Below, piece by piece: positions 16,685-25,301 of a stretch of 64,000 bases of DNA. The first letter of the stretch is position 1, and each line of letters opens with the position of its first letter. The notes beneath the pieces are model-generated. The model saw only the letters and a list, made by a program, of their open reading frames with translations. It made no database searches and was not told where the DNA came from. Both the position numbers and the translations under genes were made by a program. Origin of the DNA: Brachybacterium phenoliresistens (lineage in GTDB: Bacteria > Actinomycetota > Actinomycetes > Actinomycetales > Dermabacteraceae); the NCBI RefSeq assembly GCF_000576425.1, contig NZ_KK069999.1, positions 154,600-218,599 on the forward strand, given 5' to 3'.

Positions 16685-17821
16685 ATGCGGCTGATCATCA
16701 TCGGCGCCGGGATCCTCGGCAGCGCCTGCGCCTACTTCGCCGCCCGGGCGGGGATCGAGGTGGTGGTCCTGGACCGGGACCTGCCGGCCTCGGGAACGTC
16801 CTCGCGCGGCGAGGGGAACCTCCTGCTCTCGGACAAGGAGCTGGGCCCCGAGCTGGCGCTCGCCCGGCTCAGCCTGGACGTGTGGCGCACCGAGCTGGCC
16901 GAGTTCGCGCCGCTGTGGGAGTTCGAGGCCAAGGGCGGGGTGATCGTCTCCTCGACCCCCGAGAGCGTCGCCGGCCTCGAGCACCTGGTCGCGACCCAGG
17001 CGGAGCACGGGGTGGAGGCCACCTGGCTGGACTCCGCGGCGCTGCGGGAGGCCGAGCCGCACCTGAGCCCCGATGCCCTGGCCGGCGCCCTCTACCCGCA
17101 GGACTGCCAGGTCCAGCCGATGCTCGCCGCCGCACACCTGCTGCGCCTGGCCCGGCTCCGCGGCGCGCAGCTGCGCCCCCGCACCCCGGTGACCGGACTG
17201 CTGCGCCGCGGCGACGCCGTGACCGGCGTGCGCACCCCCGGCGGGGACCTCGAGGCCGATGCCGTGCTGAACGCCGCCGGCACCGGGGCCTCGGACATCG
17301 GCGCGATGGCCGGGGCGAGGATCCCCGTCCTCCCCCGGCGCGGATTCGTGCTGGTCACCCAGCCGCTGCCGCCGATGATCCGCCACAAGGTCTACGCCGC
17401 CGAGTACGTCGGGAACGTCGGCTCCTCCGCGGCAGGTCTGCAGTCCTCCCCCGTCGTCGAGGGCACCCCGGCCGGGTCCGTCCTGATCGGCTCCAGCCGG
17501 GAGCGGGTGGGCTTCGACCACGCCGTGAGCACGCAGGCCCTCGGCGCGATCGCCCGCGGCGCCGCCGCCCTGTTCCCCGTCCTGGCGGACGTGCGGATCC
17601 TCCGGCACTACCACGGGTTCCGCCCCTACTGCCCGGACCATCTGCCGGTGATCGGCCCGGACCCGCGCGCGCCCGGGCTGTGGCACGCCTGCGGGCACGA
17701 GGGCGCGGGCATCGGCCTGTCCGTCGGCACGGCCGTGCTGCTCGCCCAGGCCCTCACCGGGCAGCAGACCGCCCTGGATCTCGCACCCTTCTCCCCCGCC
17801 CGATTCGAGGAGGCCGCATGA
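16685..17821 (+). CDS. D-hydroxyproline dehydrogenase, DAO-type FAD subunit
   Basis: A 378-residue flavoprotein of the D-amino-acid oxidase/glycine oxidase fold. The dinucleotide-binding loop is IIGAGILGSACAYFAARAG (residues 5-23) ending in VVVLDRD; the C-terminal HYHGFRPYCPDHLPVIGPD and GHEGAGIGLSVGTA motifs close the FAD site. It resembles the substrate-oxidising beta-type subunit (HcnC-like) of three-component D-hydroxyproline dehydrogenases. The two partner genes follow with ATGA overlaps: a 2Fe-2S protein and a second flavoprotein. The complex would oxidise cis-4-hydroxy-D-proline to the pyrroline. The membrane electron acceptor is not encoded here. Confidence 0.9.
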   Translation: MRLIIIGAGILGSACAYFAARAGIEVVVLDRDLPASGTSSRGEGNLLLSDKELGPELALARLSLDVWRTELAEFAPLWEFEAKGGVIVSSTPESVAGLEHLVATQAEHGVEATWLDSAALREAEPHLSPDALAGALYPQDCQVQPMLAAAHLLRLARLRGAQLRPRTPVTGLLRRGDAVTGVRTPGGDLEADAVLNAAGTGASDIGAMAGARIPVLPRRGFVLVTQPLPPMIRHKVYAAEYVGNVGSSAAGLQSSPVVEGTPAGSVLIGSSRERVGFDHAVSTQALGAIARGAAALFPVLADVRILRHYHGFRPYCPDHLPVIGPDPRAPGLWHACGHEGAGIGLSVGTAVLLAQALTGQQTALDLAPFSPARFEEAA

Positions 17822-18141
17822 GCCGCCGCCCCGCCCGCTCCCGGGACGCGCAGGCCCCGGCCCCGCGCGAGGTCGCCCTCACGCTCGAGGGCCGGCGGAT
17901 CACCGCCCCGGAGGGCACCACCGTCGCGGCCGCGCTGATCGCCGCCGGGATCGACGCCTGGCGCACCACCCGCCGGGGCGGCAGGCCGCGCGGCATGTTC
18001 TGCGGGATCGGCGTCTGCTACGACTGCCTGCTGCGCATCGACGGATACGCCGACCAGCGCGCCTGCCTGGTCGAGGTCGCCGACGGCATGGTCCTCGGCG
18101 AGCCCGGCGCCCCCGCTCCCGACCCCGAGGAGGGCCGATGA
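17818..18141 (+). CDS. D-hydroxyproline dehydrogenase, 2Fe-2S ferredoxin-like subunit
   Basis: A 107-residue protein of the HcnA type. Four cysteines, C62, C67, C70 and C83 (FCGIGVCYDC then RACL), form a plant-type CX4CX2CX12C 2Fe-2S site. The fold begins at about residue 18 (VALTLEGRRITAPEGTTVAAAL). It overlaps both neighbours by ATGA, consistent with a 1:1:1 complex. It would pass electrons between the two flavoprotein subunits. Short but certain because of the Cys pattern and the context. Confidence 0.93.
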   Translation: MSRRPARSRDAQAPAPREVALTLEGRRITAPEGTTVAAALIAAGIDAWRTTRRGGRPRGMFCGIGVCYDCLLRIDGYADQRACLVEVADGMVLGEPGAPAPDPEEGR

Positions 18142-19697
18142 GCAGCGACCTGATCGTCATCGGCGCCGGCCCGGCCGGGCTGGCCTGCGCCGTCACCGCG
18201 GCCGATGCCGGCATCGCCGTCGCCCTCGTGGACGCGAACCTGCGCCCGGGCGGGCAGTTCTGGCGCCACGGCGCCGCGCACGTGCCCTCCGCGCACGGCC
18301 ACGGACACCACGGCTGGCGCACCTTCACCCGCCTGCGCGCACGGCTCGCCCACCACGTGGGGACAGGACGGATCGCCGTCCTGCCCGCGACCCACGCCTG
18401 GATGATCGAACCGATCGCCGGCGCCGGTGGCCCGGCCGGCTTCCGCGTGCACGTGACCCCCAGCGCCGATGCGAGCGCCGCCCGCACCCCCGGCGGCCCC
18501 GGCCCCGGCAGCACCCGCGCGCTCGAGGCCCGGCAGCTGGCCGTGTGCACCGGAGCCTACGACCGGCAGCTGCCGATCCCCGGCTGGGACCTGCCCGGGG
18601 TCCTGGCCGCCGGCGGCGCGCAGGCCTTCGTGAAGACCACCGGCACCGCCCCGGGGCGCCGCGCCGTGGTCGCCGGCACCGGACCGTTCCTGCTGCCGGT
18701 GGCCGCGGGACTCGCCGATGCGGGCGCGCGCGTGCTGGCCGTCTGCGAGGCCCACGACCCGCGCCGATGGCTCCCGCACGCCCACCGCCTGGCCGCCGCG
18801 CCCGAGAAGCTGCTCGAGGGCGCGCAGTACGCGGCCGCCTTCGCCCGCCGCCGCGTGCCCTACCGGCCCCGCACCGCCGTCACCCGCGCCCTGGGCCGGG
18901 ACCGGCTGGAGGCGGTGGAGATCGCCCGCGTCGACGCCCGCGGCGCCGTCCTGCCCGGCACCGCGCGGCGGATCGACTGCGACCTGCTGGCCCTGGGCTG
19001 GGGCTTCACCCCGCTGCTCGAGCTGCCCCTGTCGCTGGGGGCCGCGACCCGCCTCGACGCCGACAGCTCCCTCGTGCTGGAGGTCGACGACGCCGGCCGC
19101 ACCTCCGTGCCCGGGCTGCTCGCCGCCGGCGAGACCACCGGTGTGGGCGGAGCCGCGCTCGCGCTCGCCGAGGGGCTGCGCATCGGCCGCACCGCCGCCG
19201 GGAGGCCCGTCCCGGCGGGCTCGGCGCGGCGCATCGGCCGCCTGCGCGCCGTCGCCGGCGCGATGCACCGCGCCCACCCGCTGCCCGAGGCCTGGCCGGA
19301 CCTGCTCGAGGAGGACACGGTCGTGTGCCGCTGCGAGGAGGTCGGCGCCGGGGAGATCCTCGCCGCCCGCCGCGATCTCGAGGGGCGGGACATCCGCAGC
19401 GCGAAGTCCTTCACCCGGGCGGGCATGGGATGGTGCCAGGGGCGCGAGTGCGCGCTCGCGGTGGGCTGCCTGACCGCCGAGGGCGGGCGCCCCGGCGCCG
19501 ATGCCCTCGCCGCGGCCTCCCGCCGCCCGCTCTCCGTCCCCGTCACCCTCGGGGCGCTGGCGACCCTCGGGCAGCCCGAGGGCCCCGCCGACGCCTCCGC
19601 CGGCGCCCCGGCCCCTGACCGGACCCCGCCCGTCCGCCCCGCTCCGACCACCGGCCCGGCAGCTGCCGGGCTCCCCGACCGAGAGGACACCGCATGA
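18138..19697 (+). CDS. D-hydroxyproline dehydrogenase, large FAD/2Fe-2S subunit
   Basis: A 519-residue pyridine-nucleotide-disulfide-reductase-like flavoprotein (HcnB-type). The FAD motif DLIVIGAGPAGLACAVTAADAG is at residues 4-25; a second nucleotide-binding region is around RRAVVAGTGPFLLPVAAGLADAG. The C-terminal quarter carries a BFD-like Fe-S region with CRCEE and GMGWCQGREC. The last 60 residues are Pro/Ala-rich and probably disordered. It overlaps the ferredoxin-like gene before it and the dehydrogenase gene after it. In characterised homologues this subunit oxidises NADH or mediates electron transfer; the physiological acceptor here is unknown. Confidence 0.9.
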   Translation: MSSDLIVIGAGPAGLACAVTAADAGIAVALVDANLRPGGQFWRHGAAHVPSAHGHGHHGWRTFTRLRARLAHHVGTGRIAVLPATHAWMIEPIAGAGGPAGFRVHVTPSADASAARTPGGPGPGSTRALEARQLAVCTGAYDRQLPIPGWDLPGVLAAGGAQAFVKTTGTAPGRRAVVAGTGPFLLPVAAGLADAGARVLAVCEAHDPRRWLPHAHRLAAAPEKLLEGAQYAAAFARRRVPYRPRTAVTRALGRDRLEAVEIARVDARGAVLPGTARRIDCDLLALGWGFTPLLELPLSLGAATRLDADSSLVLEVDDAGRTSVPGLLAAGETTGVGGAALALAEGLRIGRTAAGRPVPAGSARRIGRLRAVAGAMHRAHPLPEAWPDLLEEDTVVCRCEEVGAGEILAARRDLEGRDIRSAKSFTRAGMGWCQGRECALAVGCLTAEGGRPGADALAAASRRPLSVPVTLGALATLGQPEGPADASAGAPAPDRTPPVRPAPTTGPAAAGLPDREDTA

Positions 19698-21178
19698 CCC
19701 GCGACATCCCCGCTCGCCACCCCGACGTCGAGACCGCGGTCGCCGCCGCGGCCGATGCCGCCGACGCCTTCGCCGCCCTGACCCCCGCCCGCCGCGCCGC
19801 GGTGCTCGAGCACCTCGCCGACGCCCTCGCCGCGCAGGAGGAGACCCTGGTGCCGATCGCGCGCGCCGAGTCGCACCTGCCCGAGCCGCGGCTGCGCGGC
19901 GAGCTGCTGCGCACCTGCTTCCAGCTGCGCCTGTTCGCGGACGTCCTGCGCGAGGGCGCCCACCTCGAGGCCCGCATCGACCACGCCGACCCGGACTGGC
20001 CGATGGGCGCGCCCCGCCCCGACCTGCGCCGCGTCCTCGAGCCGATCGGCCCGGTGGCTGTGTTCTCCGCCAGCAACTTCCCCTTCGCCTTCTCCGTCGC
20101 CGGCGGGGACACCGCCTCGGCGCTCGCGGCCGGGGACCCCGTCGTGGTCAAGGCGCACCCCGGGCATCCGGAGCTCTCCGACGCCGTCGCCGGGATCCTG
20201 CGCGAGGCGCTGGTCGCGCAGGGCCTGCCGGCCGGGGTGCTGGGCGTGGTCCACGGCTTCGAGGCCGGGCCGGCCCTGGTGACGCATCCGCAGATCCGCG
20301 CCGCCGGGTTCACGGGGTCCATCCCCGGGGGCCGGGCCCTGTTCGACCTCGCCTGCTCCCGGCCCGAGCCCATCCCCTTCTACGGGGAGCTCGGCTCGAA
20401 CAACCCCGTCGTCCTCACCCCGGGGGCCGATGCCGCGCGCGCCGAGGAGCTCGCCGCCGGGTTCCTCGGCTCCTTCACCCTGGGCGCCGGGCAGTTCTGC
20501 ACCAAGCCCGGCACCCTCCTGGTCCCCGCGGGCGCCCGCATCCTGGAGCACCTGCAGCAGGCGGAGCTCCCCGCCGCGCAGGACATGCTGGGCGAGCGGA
20601 TCGCCGAGGGCTTCGCCGAGACCCTCGCCGCCCTGCGCGAGACCGAGGGCGTCGAGGTGCTGCGGGCGGGAGAGGACGGACGCCCGGCCGCCCCGGCACC
20701 GACCCTGCTGCGTACCACCGGCCGGCGCCTGCTCGAGCAGCCCGAGGCGCTCGAGGCGGAGTGCTTCGGCCCGGCGGCGCTGGTGGTCGAGTACGAGGAC
20801 ACCGCCCAGCTGCGGGAGATCGCCCGCAGCTTCACCGGCCAGCTCACCGCCACCCTCCATGCCGAGGAGGACGAGGACGTCGCCGAGCTGCTGGCGATCC
20901 TGTCCCGCCGGGCGGGCCGGGTGCTGTGGGGCGGCTGGCCCACCGGCGTCTCCGTCACCCACGCCCAGCAGCACGGCGGCCCGTACCCGGCGAGCACCGC
21001 CCCGGGCTCCACCAGCGTGGGCACCGCCGCGATCAGCCGGTTCCTGCGGCCCGTCGCCTACCAGGACCTGCCCGACGTCCTGCTGCCCCCGGCCCTGCAG
21101 GAGGCGAACCCGCTGGGGATCCCCCGCCTGGTCGACGGCGAGCGCGTGCCCGGCGCCACGCCCCTGACGCATCGCTGA
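19694..21178 (+). CDS. 2-oxoglutarate semialdehyde dehydrogenase
   Basis: A 494-residue aldehyde dehydrogenase. The general base is E232 (FYGELGSNNPVVL) and the nucleophile C269 (LGAGQFCTKPG); VFSASNFPFAFSVAGGDTASALAAGDPVVVKAHP is the characteristic cofactor region of the ketoglutarate-semialdehyde subgroup. It would oxidise 2-oxoglutarate semialdehyde to 2-oxoglutarate, the final step of hydroxyproline breakdown. It is the last gene of the operon and overlaps the dehydrogenase subunit before it. Because the same semialdehyde also arises from L-arabinose in the non-phosphorylating pathway, it could in principle serve both; no other genes of that pathway are seen here. Confidence 0.94.
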   Translation: MTRDIPARHPDVETAVAAAADAADAFAALTPARRAAVLEHLADALAAQEETLVPIARAESHLPEPRLRGELLRTCFQLRLFADVLREGAHLEARIDHADPDWPMGAPRPDLRRVLEPIGPVAVFSASNFPFAFSVAGGDTASALAAGDPVVVKAHPGHPELSDAVAGILREALVAQGLPAGVLGVVHGFEAGPALVTHPQIRAAGFTGSIPGGRALFDLACSRPEPIPFYGELGSNNPVVLTPGADAARAEELAAGFLGSFTLGAGQFCTKPGTLLVPAGARILEHLQQAELPAAQDMLGERIAEGFAETLAALRETEGVEVLRAGEDGRPAAPAPTLLRTTGRRLLEQPEALEAECFGPAALVVEYEDTAQLREIARSFTGQLTATLHAEEDEDVAELLAILSRRAGRVLWGGWPTGVSVTHAQQHGGPYPASTAPGSTSVGTAAISRFLRPVAYQDLPDVLLPPALQEANPLGIPRLVDGERVPGATPLTHR

Positions 21179-21246
21179 CCGCCTTCCCATCGCGGCGGCG
21201 GACGCCGGGGCCTCCTCGGGCGATCTGGCAGGGCTGACCCGGGCGA

Positions 21247-21771
21247 TCAGGCGGGGCGGCGCCGGGCGCGGTGGCGGCGGACGGCGGCGCGGCTCCCGCA
21301 GCGGGGCGAGCAGTACCGCTGGGTGCCGTTGCGGGAGGTGTCGACGATGACCCGCGTGCACGGGGCGGCGGCGCAGCGCCCCAGCCGGCCCATGCCGCGG
21401 GTGGTGAGGAACAGCGCGGTGCCGACGCCGAGCACGGCCCGCAGGACCAGCGGCAGGTCGTCGTCGCCGTCGCGGTAGTGCAGGTGCCACCCCTCCCCGT
21501 GGTGGTCCGTGAGCCGCGGGTAGGCCGAGGCCTCCGCCATGATCGCGTTCAGCAGCGCGGCCCGTTCGGCCTTCGCGTCGGCGTCCACCACCCGCAGCCA
21601 TTCGTCCAGGACCTCGCGGCAGCGCGCATGATCGCCGGCCCGCTCCGGGAAGGGCATGCTCATGCCGAACTCGCGGGTGCGCGCCACGATGCCGGCGCGA
21701 TCGGCCGGCCAGTCCTCGGCGAGGGATCGGGCCAGCAGGACCGCGTACTCGCCGTAAGGGTTGAGGTGCAT
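21247..21771 (-). CDS. CGNR zinc-finger (ABATE domain) protein, likely regulator
   Basis: A 174-residue protein. The N-terminal part fits the stress-induced ABATE domain seen in this family (starts MHLNPYGEYAVLLARSLA), and the C-terminus has a zinc-finger-like RCAAAPCTRVIVD, then RYCSPRCGSRAAVRRHR; the usual CGNR is CGSR here. Such proteins are probable transcription regulators. It diverges from the LysE exporter with only 26 bp between the starts, so it may control that gene. The longer frame with a start 39 bases earlier would overlap the exporter start and is less likely. Confidence 0.85.
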   Translation of the reverse strand: MHLNPYGEYAVLLARSLAEDWPADRAGIVARTREFGMSMPFPERAGDHARCREVLDEWLRVVDADAKAERAALLNAIMAEASAYPRLTDHHGEGWHLHYRDGDDDLPLVLRAVLGVGTALFLTTRGMGRLGRCAAAPCTRVIVDTSRNGTQRYCSPRCGSRAAVRRHRARRRPA

Positions 21772-21797
21772 AAGACCATGACACCAGACTGCGGGGC

Positions 21798-22466
21798 ATG
21801 ATCCCCGCATCGCTCGTGCTGCCCGTGTCCCCGGCCGCGGCGGCCGCCATGGCCCTCACCGCCCTGGTCATGGTCCTCACGCCGGGCCCGAACATGGTCT
21901 ACCTGGCCTCGCGCAGCATCGGCCAGGGACGCCGAGCAGGGCTCGTGTCTCTCGCGGGGACCGGCACCGGCTTCCTGGCGTACCTGCTGCTGACGGCGCT
22001 GGGCCTGGCGGCCGTGCTCGTCGCGGTGCCCTGGCTGTTCATCGGCATCAAGGCGCTCGGCGTCCTCTACCTCGTGCACCTGGCCTGGACGGCGCTGCGC
22101 CCGGGAGGGCGGGGCGTGCTCGCGGCGAGCGATCTCCCTCCCGACGGCGCCGGCCGCCTGTTCCGGGCCGGCCTCCTGACGAACCTGCTCAACCCGAAGA
22201 CCGCGATCCTGTACCTGTCCGTGATCCCGCAGTTCCTCGACCCCTCGCGCGGCGGCGCCCTGCTGCAGGTGCTCGCCCTCGGGCTCGTGCAGATCACGGT
22301 GAGCCTCGCGGTGAACGCGTTGATCATCCTGGCCGCGGGCTCGGTCGCCGCCGTCCTCGCGCAGCGTCCGCGCTGGGTGCGGTGGCAGCGCTGGATCTCG
22401 GGCACCCTGCTGGGCGCCGTCGCGCTGCTGCTGGCCCGCGAGGTCCCCGCCCGGGCCCGCCTATGA
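21798..22466 (+). CDS. LysE/RhtB-family amino-acid exporter
   Basis: A 222-residue membrane protein with about six helices. The family signature ALTALVMVLTPGPNMVYLASRSIGQGRRAG lies at residues 12-41, and LLTNLLNPKTAILYLSVIPQF in the middle is equally typical. LysE-type proteins export basic or neutral amino acids. It is located between the hydroxyproline operon and the aminopeptidase/arabinofuranosidase pair, so a role in relieving excess amino acids from peptide breakdown is possible but speculative. It converges on the GH127 gene with nine bases between the stops and no visible terminator. Confidence 0.92.
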   Translation: MIPASLVLPVSPAAAAAMALTALVMVLTPGPNMVYLASRSIGQGRRAGLVSLAGTGTGFLAYLLLTALGLAAVLVAVPWLFIGIKALGVLYLVHLAWTALRPGGRGVLAASDLPPDGAGRLFRAGLLTNLLNPKTAILYLSVIPQFLDPSRGGALLQVLALGLVQITVSLAVNALIILAAGSVAAVLAQRPRWVRWQRWISGTLLGAVALLLAREVPARARL

Positions 22467-22475
22467 CGGGGCGTC

Positions 22476-25301
22476 TCAGCCCGGCAGGGCCGGCAGGACC
22501 AGGCGCTGCCGGGGCTCCTGGTTGCCGGCGCGATCGGTGGCCGCGAACTCGAGGACCTGCTCGGTGTCGGTGAGGGTGCGCACGAAGGCCTCGTGGAAGG
22601 TGCCCCAGAAGGTGCCGGGACCCTCCCACTGGATGCGATCCAGGCCCGAGGTCTCGTCCGTCGCGTCCAGGGTGATCTCCCAGGCGCTGCCGAGGTCCTT
22701 CACCCGTGCGGTCGAGGCGGGCGGCACGGTGTCCACGGCGACCTCCCGGACCGCGTGGGCGGTCGCGCCGCCGGCCGTGCGCACCCGCGCCTCGATCCGG
22801 TGGACGCCCTCGGGCACGGCGATCGGGCCGTGCGCCTCCTGCCATCGCACCGTATCCAGGCGCAGCTCGCGGGCCGCTGCCTCCGCACCGAGGACCTCCA
22901 GGTCGGCATGGACCGCGGAGGTGAACCAGCCGCTCGCGGCGGGCTGCGCGTCCAGCACGATCCGCACGGTCGGCGGGATCGCGCGGGCATCCACCGCAGG
23001 CAGACGGGCGAGCAGGGCGGACAGCTCGGGCCCGGCAGGCGCAGCGGCCCCGGCCGATGGAGCGGGCTCAGGGGTCAGAGCGGGCTCGGGGGTCGGGGCG
23101 GCATCGGGCGCACCGCCGGCTTCGGCACCCGAGCCGTCGATGTCGGCGCGCGCCGCGGCCTCGAGGACGGCCCGGGCCTCGTCCCGGGAGAGCAGCCCCG
23201 TGCGCAGGCGCTGCGCGGCGACGTCGAGGACCCGTTCGAGGAAGGCGGCGCGGTCGGCGGGCGCGGGCTCGGCCCACACCTCGGCCAGCAGCGTCGTGCC
23301 CTCGGCGCTGCGGCGCTCGGGCACGCCGCTCGCCGTGCCGGCGAAGGCGACCTCGTCATCGGCCGCACGGACATACAGGTGATAGCGGGCTTCCGCACCC
23401 GACCAGGTGGGTTCGAAGGGGAGGCCCGCGAGCTCGAGCAGGGGCATGCCCTGCGCGTCGGGCGCGATCCGTGCCCCGGTCAGCGACCCGTCCAGGCGAC
23501 GCAGCCCGCGCAGGGGCAGGCCCAGCGTCGTGGACTGCTCGCTGCGGGCCAGCCACACGGTGGGCCCCGTCTCGATGCTGTGCAGGTCGGGGTCGTCTAT
23601 CGTGGGCACGGCGACGGGGGCGGCCGGGAGGTCCAGCTCGACGCGGTCCCCTGCCCGCCAGCGCCGCGGCAGGACGTGGAAGGTGCCGGGCTGGAGGGTC
23701 GGCTCCTCCGCGTCAGCGGCCGGGGCGGGACGCGCGGCAGGACCGGTCGATGCCTCCGCGGAGCCGATGCTCGCCGCATCGGCCAGGACCACGCGCACGC
23801 GCGCACCCGCCCCCGCCCAGCGCGGGATGCGCAGGTGCAGCGCCACCGCGGAATCGTCGACAGCATCGGCATCCGCATCGGCCGCAGCATCGAGGACCTC
23901 GATCTCGGCGCGGCCGCCGAGGGCGCCGGCGGTGCGCACGCGCAGGCGCAGCCCCGCGGTGCGGGCGTCGATATCCGCGTCGGTCAGCAGCGGCAGCCAC
24001 AGCTGCCCGGGTGCCTCGAGGGCGAGGCCCTCCGGGTAGGTCACGTGGTTCTCGAGGCCCGTGCCGCCGCAGCAGGTGCCGGCGTTGTCGTACTCCCGCA
24101 CTGCCCCGGGATGCACCGGGAACATGTACGTGACCTCGGGGCTTACCTCGGAGTCGACCGCGCGACGGGAGCCGGCGACCTGGTTGGTCAGCGCGCGCTC
24201 GAGGTAGGCGGCGTACTTCTCCTCCCCGGTGCGGGCCAGCAGCAGCCGGGCGAGCTTCACGAGGTCGTAGGCGACGCAGGTCTCGGCGTTGCGATGGCCG
24301 ATGTCCCCGGCGACGGTGCCGGCCGGACCCCACAGCTCGCTCTCGCCGGAGCCTCCGTGGGCGTACATGCGCCCGGGCACGACCTGGTCGAACAGGGCGA
24401 TCGCGGTGCGCAGGTACCGGTCCTCCCCGGTGAGGTCGTGCTCGTGCAGGTAGCCGATGAGCTGCGGGAGGTGCTGGTTGGCGTGCATGCCGTCCAGCAC
24501 GTCGCGGCCCGCGGCGCCGGCCTCCAGCAGGTTCTCCTGGTCGAACATCCGGGCGGTCTCGAGGAACAGTCCCTCGCCGGTGAGGGCGGCCAGCCGCGCG
24601 AGGGTCTCGTTCATGCCGCCGAACTCCCCGGCGATGTACAGCGACCACATCCGCTGCCGATGCCCCGGGTCCAGGGGCGCGAGGCGGTGGTGGACCCATC
24701 GGCCCATGCCCTCGAGCACCTCGAGGGCGAGGGAGCTGCCCGTGAGCTCGTGGGCGTCCAGCAGGCCGGCCATGATCTTGTGGGTCGTGTAGTACGGCGC
24801 CCAGATCTCGCCGTAGGGCGCGAGCTCCTCCAGGCGCGAGAACTGCCATTCGCCGTAGGCGGCGAGGAAGCCCGGGTGGGAGTACCGGCCGGTGGCGGCG
24901 AGAGCCTGCTGCACCTCGGCGAGGCCCGCGACCAGCGCGTGGGCCTTCCCGCGCAGCAGCTCCTCGCCGGTGGCGGCATGGGCCTTGGCCAGCATCGACA
25001 GGAGGTGCCCGGCGTAGTGGCCGCGCAGCAGGTTGGCGGTGCGGGCCTGCTCGCGGCCGGGGTAGTCCTCGGCGCTCCACGGCTCCTCCTGCGGATGGCC
25101 GTGGTCCTCCCAGGTCCCCGGCGGCGGCGCGCCGCGGGTGTCCAGGCCCGCGTTCGCGCGGAACACGGCCAGCGCCCGGTCCACCGGGTAGGTGCGGGCC
25201 AGGTGCAGCATCCGCTCCTGCGCCGGGGAGAAGACGCTTGCGGGCGCGAGGGCGACGCGGCCCGGCGGGACCGGGGTGAGGGCCGGGGCGGCGCCGGTCA
25301 C
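22476..25301 (-). CDS. GH127/GH146-type beta-L-arabinofuranosidase (DUF1680), long form
   Basis: A 941-residue intracellular protein, far longer than HypBA1 (about 658). The (alpha/alpha)6 barrel fills about residues 25-420. Zinc and catalytic residues are recognisable: E340 and C342 (NAETCVAYD), C410 and C411 (TCCGGTGLENHVTYPEG), with a candidate acid/base Glu in GESELWG (320-322). The CCGGTGLENH form is that of the GH146-like branch, not the CCPPN of HypBA1. After beta domains, a low-complexity AP/EP linker (about 722-760) leads to a C-terminal Ig-like domain ending about 941. The GTG start overlaps the aminopeptidase stop (GTGA). It may release beta-linked arabinose from hydroxyproline; the activity is inferred. 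Confidence 0.88.
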   Translation of the reverse strand: MTGAAPALTPVPPGRVALAPASVFSPAQERMLHLARTYPVDRALAVFRANAGLDTRGAPPPGTWEDHGHPQEEPWSAEDYPGREQARTANLLRGHYAGHLLSMLAKAHAATGEELLRGKAHALVAGLAEVQQALAATGRYSHPGFLAAYGEWQFSRLEELAPYGEIWAPYYTTHKIMAGLLDAHELTGSSLALEVLEGMGRWVHHRLAPLDPGHRQRMWSLYIAGEFGGMNETLARLAALTGEGLFLETARMFDQENLLEAGAAGRDVLDGMHANQHLPQLIGYLHEHDLTGEDRYLRTAIALFDQVVPGRMYAHGGSGESELWGPAGTVAGDIGHRNAETCVAYDLVKLARLLLARTGEEKYAAYLERALTNQVAGSRRAVDSEVSPEVTYMFPVHPGAVREYDNAGTCCGGTGLENHVTYPEGLALEAPGQLWLPLLTDADIDARTAGLRLRVRTAGALGGRAEIEVLDAAADADADAVDDSAVALHLRIPRWAGAGARVRVVLADAASIGSAEASTGPAARPAPAADAEEPTLQPGTFHVLPRRWRAGDRVELDLPAAPVAVPTIDDPDLHSIETGPTVWLARSEQSTTLGLPLRGLRRLDGSLTGARIAPDAQGMPLLELAGLPFEPTWSGAEARYHLYVRAADDEVAFAGTASGVPERRSAEGTTLLAEVWAEPAPADRAAFLERVLDVAAQRLRTGLLSRDEARAVLEAAARADIDGSGAEAGGAPDAAPTPEPALTPEPAPSAGAAAPAGPELSALLARLPAVDARAIPPTVRIVLDAQPAASGWFTSAVHADLEVLGAEAAARELRLDTVRWQEAHGPIAVPEGVHRIEARVRTAGGATAHAVREVAVDTVPPASTARVKDLGSAWEITLDATDETSGLDRIQWEGPGTFWGTFHEAFVRTLTDTEQVLEFAATDRAGNQEPRQRLVLPALPG

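Noticed and set aside
18860..21895. A 1011-codon minus-strand frame through the dehydrogenase genes
   Set aside because: No recognisable domains except the short part that belongs to other frames; overlaps two certain enzymes.
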